From: an uncultured Rubrobacteraceae bacterium | Lineage (GTDB): Bacteria > Actinomycetota > Rubrobacteria > Rubrobacterales > Rubrobacteraceae | Direction: 5' to 3' | DNA length: 58,191 bases | NCBI GenBank assembly: GCA_902805975.1 | Contig: CADCUT010000221.1 | Span: 2,444-60,634, forward strand | Shown here: positions 26,264-34,654 of the stretch, piece after piece | How the letters are laid out: every line of letters begins with the position of its first letter | How positions within the stretch are numbered: position 1 is the stretch's first letter | Position numbers and translations under genes: made by a program | Notes under the pieces: generated by a model | What the model was told of the DNA's origin: nothing | Seen by the model: the letters and a program-made list of their open reading frames with translations, nothing else | Databases searched by the model: none

Positions 26264-26607
26264 GGCATACCCATCTTTCTGCCGCCCATGACATGCAGGT
26301 GGAGGTGGAAAACCTCCTGCCCGGCGTCGGGGCCGTTGTTGATCCTGACCGCGTAACCGCTCTCGTCCACCCCGAGTTTTTCGGCGACCTCGCTCGACAC
26401 CTCGAACAACCGCTTCGCGACCGCGTCGGGCAACTGGCCTATGGCCTCAAGGTTCGGCACGTGCTGGCGCGGGATGACGAGGACGTGGACCGGCGCCTGG
26501 CCGTTTATGTCCTTGAAGGCCACGACGTCTTCTTCCTCGTGGACCATCTCGGCCTCGATCTCGCCTGCGGCTATCTTGCAGAAGATGCAATCCTGCTCCA
26601 CGCTCAC
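26260..26607 (-). CDS. HIT-family nucleotide-binding protein (HinT-like)
   Basis: Purine nucleoside phosphoramidase-like protein. It has CIFCKIAAGEI at the N-terminus and the catalytic HxHxHxx triad as FHLHLHVMGG. Length 115 aa is standard. The track ORF is much too long because it runs back through rsmE; the GTG at 26607 overlaps the rsmE TGA as GTGA and is preceded by GAGGGAGGGG, a strong ribosome-binding site. Confidence 0.93.
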   Translation of the reverse strand: MSVEQDCIFCKIAAGEIEAEMVHEEEDVVAFKDINGQAPVHVLVIPRQHVPNLEAIGQLPDAVAKRLFEVSSEVAEKLGVDESGYAVRINNGPDAGQEVFHLHLHVMGGRKMGMP

Positions 26608-27299
26608 ACCCCTCCCTCGACCCTTACGCGTCTCTCCAAGGCCGCCCGCGTCCGCGCCACGGCCACGATGCCCGCCGTCTCGCTCCTGAGCCTGTAAGGC
26701 CCGAGCCCGGCAACGGAAAGTCCGGCCTCCCGCGCCCCGTCCAACTCCCCGTCGCTCCAGCCACCCTCGGGGCCCACGAAGAGTGAGACACCGGCACCCA
26801 CCGCATCCTCGACGGCGCCCGCGCCGGCGGCGTTGTGCAGCAGCACGCCGGACTCCCCGGCCTCGCGGACGGCCTCCCAGAAGGTTTCGGGCTCCCGCAC
26901 CTCCGGCACGCGCAGGCGGAGCGACTGCCGGGCCGCGGACTCCGCCACCCGGCGCCACCGGTCCAGCTTGTTCTCCCGCGGGTTGACTTCGCCGTGCTCC
27001 GTGAGCAGCGGCACGATCCCCGTCACCCCAGCCTCGGTCGCCTTCTCCACCACGAGGTCCATCCGGCCACCCTTGGGCACCGCCTGGTAGAGCGTCACAG
27101 CGACCTCCTCGAAGCCCGCTTCGAGCTGCTCGACGACGGCAACGCTCCGTCCGTCGCCGACTTGCCCGAGAAAGAGACCACCCCCATCACCGACGACCTC
27201 GACCAAGTCCCCCGGACGCGCCCTCAAGACCTTGAAGACGTGCCGCGCCTCGTTCTCGGGCAGCGTCAGCGTCCCGCCGACCTCCGGCGCGGCCTGCAC
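26604..27299 (-). CDS. rsmE: 16S rRNA m3U1498 methyltransferase RsmE; start unclear
   Basis: SPOUT-fold methyltransferase acting on U1498 in the decoding region. It has a PUA-like N-terminal domain (ENEARHVFKVLRARPGD) and the SAM knot segments KGGRMDLVVEKATE, FVGPEGGWSDGE and LRSETAGI. The track GTG at 27299 removes the first conserved strand: the frame continues upstream as TRIFVQAAP back to the dnaJ stop (same frame) but contains no ATG, GTG or TTG. AGGGGG lies right after that stop with an in-frame ACG five bases on. Confidence 0.9.
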   Translation of the reverse strand: MQAAPEVGGTLTLPENEARHVFKVLRARPGDLVEVVGDGGGLFLGQVGDGRSVAVVEQLEAGFEEVAVTLYQAVPKGGRMDLVVEKATEAGVTGIVPLLTEHGEVNPRENKLDRWRRVAESAARQSLRLRVPEVREPETFWEAVREAGESGVLLHNAAGAGAVEDAVGAGVSLFVGPEGGWSDGELDGAREAGLSVAGLGPYRLRSETAGIVAVARTRAALERRVRVEGGV

Positions 27300-27335
27300 A
27301 AAGATGCGGGTTTTCGCGGTACGCGTACCGTCCCC

Positions 27336-28475
27336 CTACCTGAAGACGCCCTTGAGACGGTCGAAGAAGGAGCCCCCACCGCCGTTGTACGTCTCCTCCC
27401 CGCTGACCTCGTCGAACCTCTCCAGAAGCTCGCGCTGCTCCCCGGTCAACCGCGTAGGCACCATGACGTCAACGACCACCTTGAGATCCCCCCTACCCCT
27501 GCCCCTAATGCGCGGCATCCCCTCGCCCCGGAGCCTCAGAGTAGCCCCCGGCTGCGTGCCGGCCTCGACGCTCACCGGCGCCGGCCCATCGAGGGTCGGG
27601 ACCTCTACCTGCGTACCGAGGGCCGCCCCCACGAAGCTGACCTTGAGGCGATGTATGAGGTCCTCCCCATCCCGCACGAGCTCGGGGTCTTCGGTAACGT
27701 TGATTCTGACGTACAGGTCGCCAGGGGCGCCACCGGGCTCCCCGGCGTGCCCCGCGCCCGAAACACGCAGCCGCATCCCGGTCTCGACGCCCTGGGGTAT
27801 CCGCAGGCGCCGGGTCTGCAGATCGGAGACGCGGCCCCCGCCCCGGCAGTTATCGCAGGTGACGTCGATGATCCTGCCGCGTCCACCGCACGCCGAACAC
27901 GCCTGCGTGCTCACCATCTGGCCGAGGATGCTCTGGCGCACGGTCCGCACCGCCCCGGCGCCACCGCACGTCCCGCACGTGTGCGACTCCGTCCCGCCCA
28001 CGCCTTCGCAGACCTCGCAGTTCTTGACGATCTGAACGTTCACTTCACGGTCAGCCCCGTAGGCGGCCTCCCGGAGCGAGACCTCGACCTCGGTCTCGAC
28101 GTCGGCGCCGCGGCTCGGGGCGCGGGAGGTCTGTCCGCCGAAGAAGGAGCCGCCGAAGCTGTCGCCGAAGAAGGTCTCGAAGATATCCTGGAAGCCGCCG
28201 AACTGGTCCCCGCCGGGATAGCCCCCGGGGTAGCCGTTGGCACTGCCGCGCGGGACCTGGTGTCCGTAGGTGTCGTAGGCGCGGCGGGCCTCGGCGTTAG
28301 AGAGGACTTCATAGGCTTCTGTCAGCTCCTTGAACCGTTCCTCGGCGCCGTGGTCCTCGGGGTTGGCGTCGGGGTGGTGGGAGCGGGCCAGGCGGCGGTA
28401 GGCCTTCTTGACCTCCATGTCGGAGGCCTCGCGGGAGACGCCCAGAACCTCGTAGTAGTCGCGCTTCGTCGCCAA
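27336..28475 (-). CDS. dnaJ: Chaperone protein DnaJ
   Basis: Hsp40 co-chaperone that stimulates DnaK. The J domain (1-70) keeps the HPD motif ([10 protein letters not shown]), followed by a Gly/Phe-rich linker (75-118), the four CxxCxGxG-like zinc repeats ([32 protein letters not shown]; about 150-215) and the C-terminal substrate-binding domains. Length 379 aa. It lies two bases after hrcA, an arrangement of class I heat-shock operons; grpE and dnaK are not in the window. Confidence 0.96.
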   Translation of the reverse strand: MATKRDYYEVLGVSREASDMEVKKAYRRLARSHHPDANPEDHGAEERFKELTEAYEVLSNAEARRAYDTYGHQVPRGSANGYPGGYPGGDQFGGFQDIFETFFGDSFGGSFFGGQTSRAPSRGADVETEVEVSLREAAYGADREVNVQIVKNCEVCEGVGGTESHTCGTCGGAGAVRTVRQSILGQMVSTQACSACGGRGRIIDVTCDNCRGGGRVSDLQTRRLRIPQGVETGMRLRVSGAGHAGEPGGAPGDLYVRINVTEDPELVRDGEDLIHRLKVSFVGAALGTQVEVPTLDGPAPVSVEAGTQPGATLRLRGEGMPRIRGRGRGDLKVVVDVMVPTRLTGEQRELLERFDEVSGEETYNGGGGSFFDRLKGVFR

Positions 28476-28477
28476 GC

Positions 28478-29506
28478 CTAGAAGCCGTCGCTCAGGCGGA
28501 GGGTCAGGGTCTCGGCGGCGGAGCGGACCGTGGCGATGGCCGAGTCGTAGTCCATTCTCTTGGGCCCGATCAGGCTGACCACCCCGTAGGGACGCTTCTG
28601 TTGCCCGTAGGCCGCCGCCACGAAGCTGGTACCGACGAGGTTATACACCGCGTTCTCCGCGCCTATGGAGACCACGACGCCGCTGCTCGAGACAGAGCGG
28701 CGCAGGGCGTCGCCCATAAGGCCGAGCAGCCAGCGGCGGCGCTCGAAGATCTCGACCACCGCAGCCAGGCTCGCCGGGTCCATCTCGTCCAGCCGGGCGA
28801 GCAGCGTCGAAGCGCCCCGCACGAACACGCCGCGCTCCGTCACGCGCCCGAGGCCCTCGACCGCTTCGAGCACCGCGTCAACGACGAGCGGGTTGTGGTC
28901 CGAGAGCGCCTTGCGGGCGGCCTTGGCGAGCTCGAGGTCGCTGCCCACCGGGCGGCCCCCGATCCAGCCGTTCAGGGCCGCGAACATCTCCCGCAGTTCG
29001 CCCTCCTCGACCGGCGCCGGCAGCACGAGCGTCGTGCTCGACGACGACCCGCTGCCCATCGAGACCACGAGCAGTAGGGCGCCGCCGGGCAGCGAGACGT
29101 AGTCGGCCCGCGAGAGCGAGTCGCCGAGCGCGCTCGGCCCCGCGACGACGGCCAGAAGCCGCGTCACCTCGCTCATGTCCTCGGAGACGCCGCGCAGGAG
29201 CTCGTCGAGGTTCCCGAAGCCCCTCGGGGTGGCGAACGAGACAGATTCACCCGGGTCTACAGACATCAGGGCGTCAACGTAGTAGCGGTAGCCCGCGTCC
29301 GTCGGGAGGCGTCCGGCTGAAGTGTGCGGGTGGGTCAGGAGGCCCGCCGACTCCAGGTAGGCGAGTTCCGATCTTATGGTGGAACTGCTCGCCTCCACCT
29401 CGTCGGTGAGGGCATGGCTACCCACGGGGAGGCCCGTGGAGATGTAGAGCTCCAGGGTCTTTAGCAGGATCTCCCGCTGCCGGTCAGAGATTTCGGGATG
29501 CCTCAT
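28478..29506 (-). CDS. hrcA: Heat-inducible transcription repressor HrcA
   Basis: Repressor of class I heat-shock genes, which binds CIRCE elements. The N-terminal winged helix is typical ([16 protein letters not shown], then [18 protein letters not shown], with [17 protein letters not shown]). Length 342 aa from the ATG at 29506, preferred over the longer track start because it gives the family N-terminus [17 protein letters not shown] box lies ten bases upstream of this ATG, so the leader is very short. No CIRCE inverted repeat is visible upstream. Confidence 0.93.
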   Translation of the reverse strand: MRHPEISDRQREILLKTLELYISTGLPVGSHALTDEVEASSSTIRSELAYLESAGLLTHPHTSAGRLPTDAGYRYYVDALMSVDPGESVSFATPRGFGNLDELLRGVSEDMSEVTRLLAVVAGPSALGDSLSRADYVSLPGGALLLVVSMGSGSSSSTTLVLPAPVEEGELREMFAALNGWIGGRPVGSDLELAKAARKALSDHNPLVVDAVLEAVEGLGRVTERGVFVRGASTLLARLDEMDPASLAAVVEIFERRRWLLGLMGDALRRSVSSSGVVVSIGAENAVYNLVGTSFVAAAYGQQKRPYGVVSLIGPKRMDYDSAIATVRSAAETLTLRLSDGF

Positions 29507-29516
29507 AACGCGAGAA

Positions 29517-29522
29517 ATTTTA
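29517..29522 (-). promoter_or_regulatory. Candidate -10 box of hrcA (very short leader)
   Basis: TAAAAT on the minus strand, ten bases before the hrcA ATG, with no ribosome-binding site in between. No convincing -35 hexamer at 16-18 bases. Confidence 0.4.
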
Positions 29523-29550
29523 ACACGGGCGCGGCCTCGTCCCACCGACA

Positions 29551-29660
29551 AGGTTTTAGGGTTCGAGGTCGCCTCCTTCGGAGGCTTTTAGGCTTTAGGG
29601 GTGCGCATTCGGGGCTCTGGTTCCCCAGCACCTCTCAAAACCTCGGACCTCAGAACCTCA
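29551..29660. repeat. Heptamer-armed palindromic element, copy B
   Basis: The coding-strand 5' arm begins inside the lepA stop (TGAGGTTCTGAGG), then AGGTCCG and AGGTTTTG. The plus-strand reading of the 3' arm is AGGTTTT, AGGGTTCG, then a nested hairpin (GCCTCC-TTC-GGAGGC), then AGGCTTTT and AGGCTTT. The short core contains GGTGCGCATTCGGGG. It fills the gap between lepA and hrcA. Confidence 0.82.
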
Positions 29661-31436
29661 AATACGTAGCGCGGCGAGGAAAGCCTCCTGCGGTATCTCC
29701 ACGCTGCCGACCTGCTTCATGCGGCGCTTGCCCTTCTTCTGCTGTTCCAGAAGCTTCTTCTTGCGGCTGATGTCGCCACCGTAGCACTTCGCCGTTACGT
29801 CCTTGCGGTAGGCGCGGACCGTCTCGCGGGCGATGATCCTACGCCCCACGGCCGCCTGGACGGGCACCTCGAAGTTCTGGCGGGGGATGAGCTCCTTGAG
29901 CTTCTCCACCAGCGCCCGCCCGCGATAGTACGCCTTGTCGCGGTGGACGATGATCGAGAGCGCTTCGACGGGGTCGCCCGAGACAAGCACCTCCACCTTG
30001 ACCAGGTCGGCTGGCTCGTAGCCGAGGCGGTCGTAGTCGTAGGAGGCGTAGCCTTTGGTGCGGCTTTTCAGGGCGTCGAAGAAGTCCGTGATGACCTCGC
30101 CGAGCGGCATGTCGTAGGTGAGCTGGACCCTTTTGGGGGAGAGGTACTCCATGCCCACGGAGGTCCCGCGCTTCTCGTGGCAGAGGCCCATCACGGCGCC
30201 GACGTGTTCTTTGGGGCAGATGATCGTCGCGCGGACCATGGGCTCCCGGATCTCGTCGAAGTCCTCCGGGAGGTCGCTCGGGTTCGTGATCTCGACGGTC
30301 TCCCCGTCCGTCTCGACCTCGTACTTCACGCTCGGAGAGGAGGCTATGAGGTCGAGGCCGAACTCCCGCTCGAGCCGCTCCTGAACGATCTCCATGTGCA
30401 AGAGCCCCAGAAACCCGCTGCGGAACCCGAAGCCCATCCTGGAGTTCTCAGGCTCGTAGAACAGCGAGGCGTCGTTGAGCTGGAGCTTGGAGAGCGCGTC
30501 CCTGAGACGCTCGAACTCGTCGCCTTCTGTCGGATAGAGGCCGCAGAAGACGGTCGGCAGTACCTCCGCATAGCCGGGAAGCGGTTCGGTGGCGGGGTCC
30601 TTGGTCTTCGTCACGGTGTCGCCGACGCGCAGGGCTTCTATGTCTTTGAGGCCGGCGATCACGTACCCGACCTCGCCGGGCCTGAGCGTCGGAAGCGCCG
30701 TGGGTTTCGGCGAGTAGCAGCCGACTTCGAGAAGCTCGAACTGCTCTTCCGTGCCCATGGCCTGGACGGTATCGCCCTTGCTCAACTCGCCGTCAAAGAT
30801 GCGGGCCAGGGAGATCACGCCGCGGTACGGGTCGTAGTAGGAGTCGAAGATCAGGGCCCGCGTCTGCTCGCCGCGGGTCGTGGGCGGCGGCACCCGGTCC
30901 ACGACGGTGTTGAGGACGTCTATGACGCCCTCGCCGGTCTTGGCGGAGATCTTGAGTATCTCGCTCTCATCCACCCCGAGGAGCTCGACGAGCTCTTCGG
31001 TGGCGGCCGGCACGTCCGCGACGGGCAGGTCGATCTTGTTGAGGACCGGGATGATCTCGAGGTCCTGCTCCATCGCGAGGTACAGGTTCGCCAGCGTCTG
31101 CGCCTGGATGCCCTGGCTCGCGTCGACGACGAGCAGGGCGCCCTCGCAGGCGGCGATGGCCCGCGAGACCTCGTAGGTGAAGTCCACGTGGCCCGGGGTG
31201 TCGATGAGGTTGAGCATCCAGTCGCCGTCCTCGCGCTTGTGGAGGAGGCGGACGGCCTGGGCCTTGATGGTTATGCCGCGCTCGCGCTCGAGCTCCATGG
31301 TGTCGAGGATCTGGTCCATCCGGTCCCGCTCGGGGACGGCCTCGGTGATGTCGAGCAGCCTGTCAGCGAGGGTGCTCTTACCGTGGTCGATGTGCGCGAT
31401 TATGCAAAAATTACGGGTACGCTCGATGTTTTTCAC
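29658..31436 (-). CDS. lepA: Elongation factor 4 (LepA), ribosome-associated GTPase
   Basis: Translational GTPase that acts on ribosomes in the membrane and cytosol, proposed to remodel stalled or assembling ribosomes. G1 is [10 protein letters not shown]2 RGITIK, G3 DTPGHVDF and G4 NKIDLP; the LepA-specific C-terminal domain ends with the [18 protein letters not shown] region. Length 592 aa. The start is GTG, with TAGACT six bases upstream and no ribosome-binding site, which suggests a leaderless message. It is divergent from rpsT. Confidence 0.96.
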   Translation of the reverse strand: MKNIERTRNFCIIAHIDHGKSTLADRLLDITEAVPERDRMDQILDTMELERERGITIKAQAVRLLHKREDGDWMLNLIDTPGHVDFTYEVSRAIAACEGALLVVDASQGIQAQTLANLYLAMEQDLEIIPVLNKIDLPVADVPAATEELVELLGVDESEILKISAKTGEGVIDVLNTVVDRVPPPTTRGEQTRALIFDSYYDPYRGVISLARIFDGELSKGDTVQAMGTEEQFELLEVGCYSPKPTALPTLRPGEVGYVIAGLKDIEALRVGDTVTKTKDPATEPLPGYAEVLPTVFCGLYPTEGDEFERLRDALSKLQLNDASLFYEPENSRMGFGFRSGFLGLLHMEIVQERLEREFGLDLIASSPSVKYEVETDGETVEITNPSDLPEDFDEIREPMVRATIICPKEHVGAVMGLCHEKRGTSVGMEYLSPKRVQLTYDMPLGEVITDFFDALKSRTKGYASYDYDRLGYEPADLVKVEVLVSGDPVEALSIIVHRDKAYYRGRALVEKLKELIPRQNFEVPVQAAVGRRIIARETVRAYRKDVTAKCYGGDISRKKKLLEQQKKGKRRMKQVGSVEIPQEAFLAALRI

Positions 31437-31442
31437 CGACCA

Positions 31443-31448
31443 AGTCTA
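31443..31448 (-). promoter_or_regulatory. Candidate -10 box of lepA (leaderless)
   Basis: TAGACT on the minus strand lies six bases upstream of the lepA GTG, so transcription would begin at or next to the start codon. The -35 region has no good match. Confidence 0.45.
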
Positions 31449-31454
31449 CCATGA

Positions 31455-31483
31455 TTGCCCCCTTGCTCCGCGTGTGTTACATT
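31455..31483 (+). promoter_or_regulatory. Candidate promoter of rpsT
   Basis: TTGCCC (31455-31460), a 17-base spacer and TACATT (31478-31483), the latter preceded by TGT as in extended -10 promoters. It leaves a leader of about 30 bases with GGAGGAG before the rpsT GTG. Confidence 0.6.
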
Positions 31484-31518
31484 CTCACGGTTAAGCAAGT
31501 TTTACACGGAGGAGCAGC

Positions 31519-31776
31519 GTGCCCGCACCATCCAAGCGCGACAAGCAGAGCGTCAAGCGTTTCGAGCAGAAGCGCGGCGAGAGGACCCGCCTGAGGAACC
31601 TCTCCAAGAACTTCTACAAGGCGATAGACGCGGGCGACGAGGGGTCCGCCAAGCGCCTGCGCGACGAGTCGCAGAGCGCCTTCGCCGCCGCCGCCTCAAA
31701 GGGGATCATCCACCCCAACAAGGCCGCCCGCAAGGTCGGACGCTTCGACAGGGCCCTCGCCAACAGCGGCGAGTAA
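31519..31776 (+). CDS. rpsT: 30S ribosomal protein S20
   Basis: Small basic primary 16S rRNA-binding protein, 85 aa, all helical. KRFEQKRGERTRLRNLSKN and the C-terminal GIIHPNKAARKVGRF are family signatures. The start is GTG with ACGGAGGAG five bases upstream. It is single, on the plus strand, divergent from lepA, an arrangement seen in many Gram-positive bacteria. A short GAGCC-AGC-GGCTC hairpin lies at 31792-31804 downstream. Confidence 0.96.
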   Translation: MPAPSKRDKQSVKRFEQKRGERTRLRNLSKNFYKAIDAGDEGSAKRLRDESQSAFAAAASKGIIHPNKAARKVGRFDRALANSGE

Positions 31777-31849
31777 CCCATCTTCACGCAAGAGCCAGCG
31801 GCTCGACGGGGTGGTTCCTCGGGGCCGCTCCCTCGACGGGTACGCAAGG

Positions 31850-32496
31850 ATGTCCGCCCTGACGCCGCAAGACCTTCGCGGCCGCACCCTCGGCTGCGGC
31901 GCGGGCCCCGCGAGCTCCGACGCCGAAGCCACCGCGGCGGGCCACCGAACAACCTCTTGTAATCCACCCCGCGGCCTCTCCACCAACGACATCAGGTACC
32001 GTCGGCCGAAGTACTCCTGGCCGCCGTCCCGAACACCTCAAGCGCTTCGCCTGGCGAGACGTCGAATCACCTGAGCGGCTCGGCGGGATCCGGCTCGCGG
32101 CCAAGAACCATCTCCTGAAAGCCCTTTCCCCCGGCATCAGAGAAGTAAGCTACCGTGACGAAGCGCTCCCCGACCTTTTTTTCGGAGACGGCGCCTTCGG
32201 TCCCGCTAGCCCCTACTCTTCCTCTACTTCGGCGCGCTTTTCCGGGAGTTCCATCCGAGCGCCATCGAGGAGACGTGCCGCGTGGCTGGAGAGCTCCAAG
32301 TCTTCGCGCTTCCCGGCGCCTACGGAGAGCCATCTCCCCGCCTCCTTCCCGTGATCCAGCACCTGCGGGAGCTTGGCTACGCTGTCGAGCGGTGAAGGAT
32401 CACCTACGAGGTCCTGCGCGGCGCGGGCGAGATGCTCTCGATGACCGGCCCCTGAGCCTGCGGACCGACGAGGGCGCGCTCTACTACGCCGAGTAA
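31850..32496 (+). pseudogene. Decayed class I SAM-dependent methyltransferase-like gene
   Basis: Plus-strand translation in shifting frames recovers a coherent protein: LTPQDLRGRTLGCGAGPASSDAEATAAGHR, where GCGAGPAS resembles a SAM-binding loop, then in another frame FAWRDVESPERLGGIRLAA and ALPDLFFGDGAF, then FLYFGALFREFHPSAIEE and PVIQHLRELGYAVER, a TGA at 32393, and YEVLRGAGEML. At least two frameshifts and one stop break it. The antisense track ORFs here are shadows. I am confident that it is a broken gene, less so of the exact family. Confidence 0.72.
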
Positions 32497-32993
32497 GAGA
32501 CAGAAGGCCGCGTAAGGCGGCCGCCGACCGTGATCTTCTTGTCGCGCCCGGACGACCTGAACTCGGTAACTTCGGCGTCCAGCCACTCCACCCCGTGGAA
32601 ACGGGCCACGCTCACGCGGTGGTGGCCGTCCTGGACGAAAAAGTCCCCGTCCAGGCTGTAGAGGCTCACGGGTGGCAAGTCCACCCCGCTCCGGTAGGCG
32701 CGGTCGATGCGCTTCCAGCGGTCAGGGGAGGCGCCGCGGAGCGGCATGAAGGCGTCATCGAACTGGTCGTGTTTACCCGCGCTGCCGATGATGCGGGAGA
32801 CCTCGACCGTGCTTCTCCCCCGACGGAAGCCGCCGTAAGCCCCCACGGACCGCCGCGCCTGCTCGAACGGCAGGAGCCTGCCCGTGCCGGCCGACCTTGC
32901 CAGCCATCTCCTGAGCCCGTGCAGAAGGGCCCTTCGCCTGGCGACGGTGAACTCCCTGTCCACCTGCTCGGACATGCTCATCAGCTCGACCAT
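32484..32993 (-). CDS. ParB/Srx-like domain protein of unknown role
   Basis: 169 aa, no signal or membrane segment. An N-terminal helical, Arg-rich part (1-60) is followed by a ParB-like core with VSLYSLDGDFFVQDGHHRVSVARFHGV (about 105-132), where DGHHR matches the conserved catalytic/nucleotide motif of the ParB/sulfiredoxin fold. There is no obvious helix-turn-helix DNA-binding domain, so it is not a chromosome-partition ParB. Its end overlaps the methyltransferase remnant on the other strand. Function unknown. Confidence 0.72.
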   Translation of the reverse strand: MVELMSMSEQVDREFTVARRRALLHGLRRWLARSAGTGRLLPFEQARRSVGAYGGFRRGRSTVEVSRIIGSAGKHDQFDDAFMPLRGASPDRWKRIDRAYRSGVDLPPVSLYSLDGDFFVQDGHHRVSVARFHGVEWLDAEVTEFRSSGRDKKITVGGRLTRPSVSYSA

Positions 32994-33031
32994 CGGCGCC
33001 CCGGACCCGTAGCTTCCGTTACCAGATTTTA

Positions 33032-33049
33032 CCCCGCCGACAAGCGGGG
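33032..33049 (-). terminator. Hairpin downstream of the GNAT gene
   Basis: CCCCGC-CGACAA-GCGGGG, six-base-pair stem, extended by ACCAG/CTGGT outside. On the minus strand it is followed by TAAAATCT, so it could end the acetyltransferase transcript before the ParB-like gene. The T-tract is weak. Confidence 0.4.
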
Positions 33050-33126
33050 AGCCTGGTCTATTTAGCGTATTTGGGAGCCCCGCATGTCCTACAGAACATA
33101 GGGGTGAGCGTGACAGTAGCCCGTGC

Positions 33127-33606
33127 TTAGCGTTCGTCGAGACGTTTGGACATCACGATGCTGGTTGGGATGAACCCGGACCTCTCGTAGAGTGCCCTCG
33201 CCCCCGGGTTGTGCCCGAAGACGTGCAGTTCGAGCTTCTCGGCGCCCAACTCGCTCGCCCTCCGCTCCACCGCCCGCAGGGCCCGCGTGCCGTGGCCCTT
33301 GCGGCGGAGAGGCTCGTGGATCTCGATATCGTAGATCCAGACAGACCTCCCGACACCCGAATCCTGAACGGCCAGCCAGACTACCCCAACGTCCTCCCCC
33401 GTTGTTGTGTCCCGCAGGGCGTACAGGTAATGACCCTCCGTGTCGGGCCCCTCCGGCAGCAGCTCATCCGTTCCCGCCTCCGCCCGGCGCGGGGCCTCTT
33501 CGGGGGACCACACCCCGGCCCTGACCTTCTCCGCCGCGTACTCCCGGACCAGGCTCTCGCGGTATGCGACAAAACGTTCCCGGGGCATCTGTACCAGCTC
33601 GATCAT
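33127..33606 (-). CDS. GNAT-family N-acetyltransferase
   Basis: 159 aa acyl-CoA-dependent transferase. The acetyl-CoA loop is RRKGHGTRALRAVE (about 99-112, R/QxxGxG/A), preceded by the beta4 strand WIYDIEIHEPLR and followed by NPGARALYERSGF. The N-terminal MPRERFVAYRESLVREYA resembles GNATs of actinobacteria with unknown substrate. It is separated from holA by 22 bases. Confidence 0.85.
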   Translation of the reverse strand: MIELVQMPRERFVAYRESLVREYAAEKVRAGVWSPEEAPRRAEAGTDELLPEGPDTEGHYLYALRDTTTGEDVGVVWLAVQDSGVGRSVWIYDIEIHEPLRRKGHGTRALRAVERRASELGAEKLELHVFGHNPGARALYERSGFIPTSIVMSKRLDER

Positions 33607-33628
33607 CTACCTTCTCCCAAAGCGGGCT

Positions 33629-34558
33629 TCAGGCCGGAGAACGGGAGAGCTTGAGGACGGCGAGCTCGACCTGCAGCCCGTCGCGCAGGTCGTTGCCGCC
33701 CTTGAGGCCGCTTTCGAGGGCCAGGACCGTGGCCAGCGCCCGGTCGAGGTCGCGATCGTCCAGCTTGCGGCTCTGCTCCGAGAGCTTGCGGGCCACGAAG
33801 GGCGGAACCTTCAACTCGCGGGCGACTTCAGGCTGCGGCACGCCCCGCTCGAACAGGGCGCGGGCGCGGGCCACGAGCCGAAACTGGCGCCGCACCATGA
33901 ACGTCAGGCGCAGGGGCGGCTCGCCGGTCCCGACGAGCGCCTCCAGCAACTCGATGGCCCGGCCCCGCTCCCCGGCCGCAAGCGCGTCCACGAAGGCGAA
34001 GATGTTGGACTGAACGTCCGGCGGGCAGAGGAGGTCAACGTCCTCGCGCGTCGCCGTGCCGTCTCCCACGTAGAGGGACAGCTTCTCCGTCTCCCGGACA
34101 AGGCGCATCTTGTCGCCCGAGACGCGCTCCGCCAGGTCTTCCGCCACCTCGTCGGGGAGATCCAGGCCGAGCTTCCTGGCGTGTCCCACCAGCCATTTGA
34201 CGAGCGCGCGCCCCGTCGGCTGCTGGAAATCGTGGACCTCGCCGCCCTTCTTCGCGGCCGTGAGCAGCCTCTCGCGCGCCCCGAGCTTCTTCCCAAGGAG
34301 CAGCATGTCCGCGCCGTCGGCCGGGTTCTGCAGGTAGTCCACGATCACGGCCTTCTGGGCGGCGTTCCAGGCGTCCAGATTCCTGACCACCACGAACGGA
34401 CCTTCACCGAAAAGGTCGAACGAGTTGCACGCCGCGACGACGGACTGCGGGGACGCCGCCGACGCGTCGAACGATTCCGCCGCCCGGCCCCGGCGAAGCT
34501 TCTCAACGCCGCGGGCCTTGCGCTCCTCGTCGTCCCCGAGCAAAAGGTAAACGCCCAC
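33629..34558 (-). CDS. holA: DNA polymerase III delta subunit HolA
   Basis: Clamp-loader subunit that opens the beta sliding clamp. N-terminal segment VYLLLGDDEERKARGVEKL, the FGEGPFVVVRN strand, the helical lid with ERVSGDKMRLVRETEKL and a C-terminal collar (ALFERGVPQPEVARELKV). Length 309 aa. The GTG start lies seven bases after a TACAAT box, so the message is probably leaderless. It follows comEC, a common neighbour of holA. Confidence 0.93.
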   Translation of the reverse strand: MGVYLLLGDDEERKARGVEKLRRGRAAESFDASAASPQSVVAACNSFDLFGEGPFVVVRNLDAWNAAQKAVIVDYLQNPADGADMLLLGKKLGARERLLTAAKKGGEVHDFQQPTGRALVKWLVGHARKLGLDLPDEVAEDLAERVSGDKMRLVRETEKLSLYVGDGTATREDVDLLCPPDVQSNIFAFVDALAAGERGRAIELLEALVGTGEPPLRLTFMVRRQFRLVARARALFERGVPQPEVARELKVPPFVARKLSEQSRKLDDRDLDRALATVLALESGLKGGNDLRDGLQVELAVLKLSRSPA

Positions 34559-34565
34559 ACCGGTT

Positions 34566-34571
34566 ATTGTA
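34566..34571 (-). promoter_or_regulatory. Candidate -10 box of holA (leaderless)
   Basis: TACAAT on the minus strand, exactly seven bases upstream of the holA GTG, with no ribosome-binding site. No strong -35 match. It sits in the 96-base comEC-holA gap. Confidence 0.45.
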
Positions 34572-34654
34572 GGGCACTTTGCGCTGACCGACGGGGCCAG
34601 ACGGGAGGGTCAGACCGCAAGTAGAACAGGAGTCGAAGCCCGCGCCCGTCTCCT

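Noticed and set aside
26835-28481. 548 aa plus-strand ORF
   Set aside because: Antisense of dnaJ and rsmE, both with full catalytic motifs.
29571-29585. Rho-independent terminator of lepA
   Set aside because: GCCTCC-TTC-GGAGGC is a neat stem, but no T-tract follows on the coding strand and it belongs to a module shared with copy E.
29943-31454. 503 aa plus-strand ORF
   Set aside because: Antisense of lepA.
31784-32137. 117 aa minus-strand ORF downstream of rpsT
   Set aside because: Antisense of the methyltransferase remnant, with low-complexity Ala/Gly/Arg sequence.
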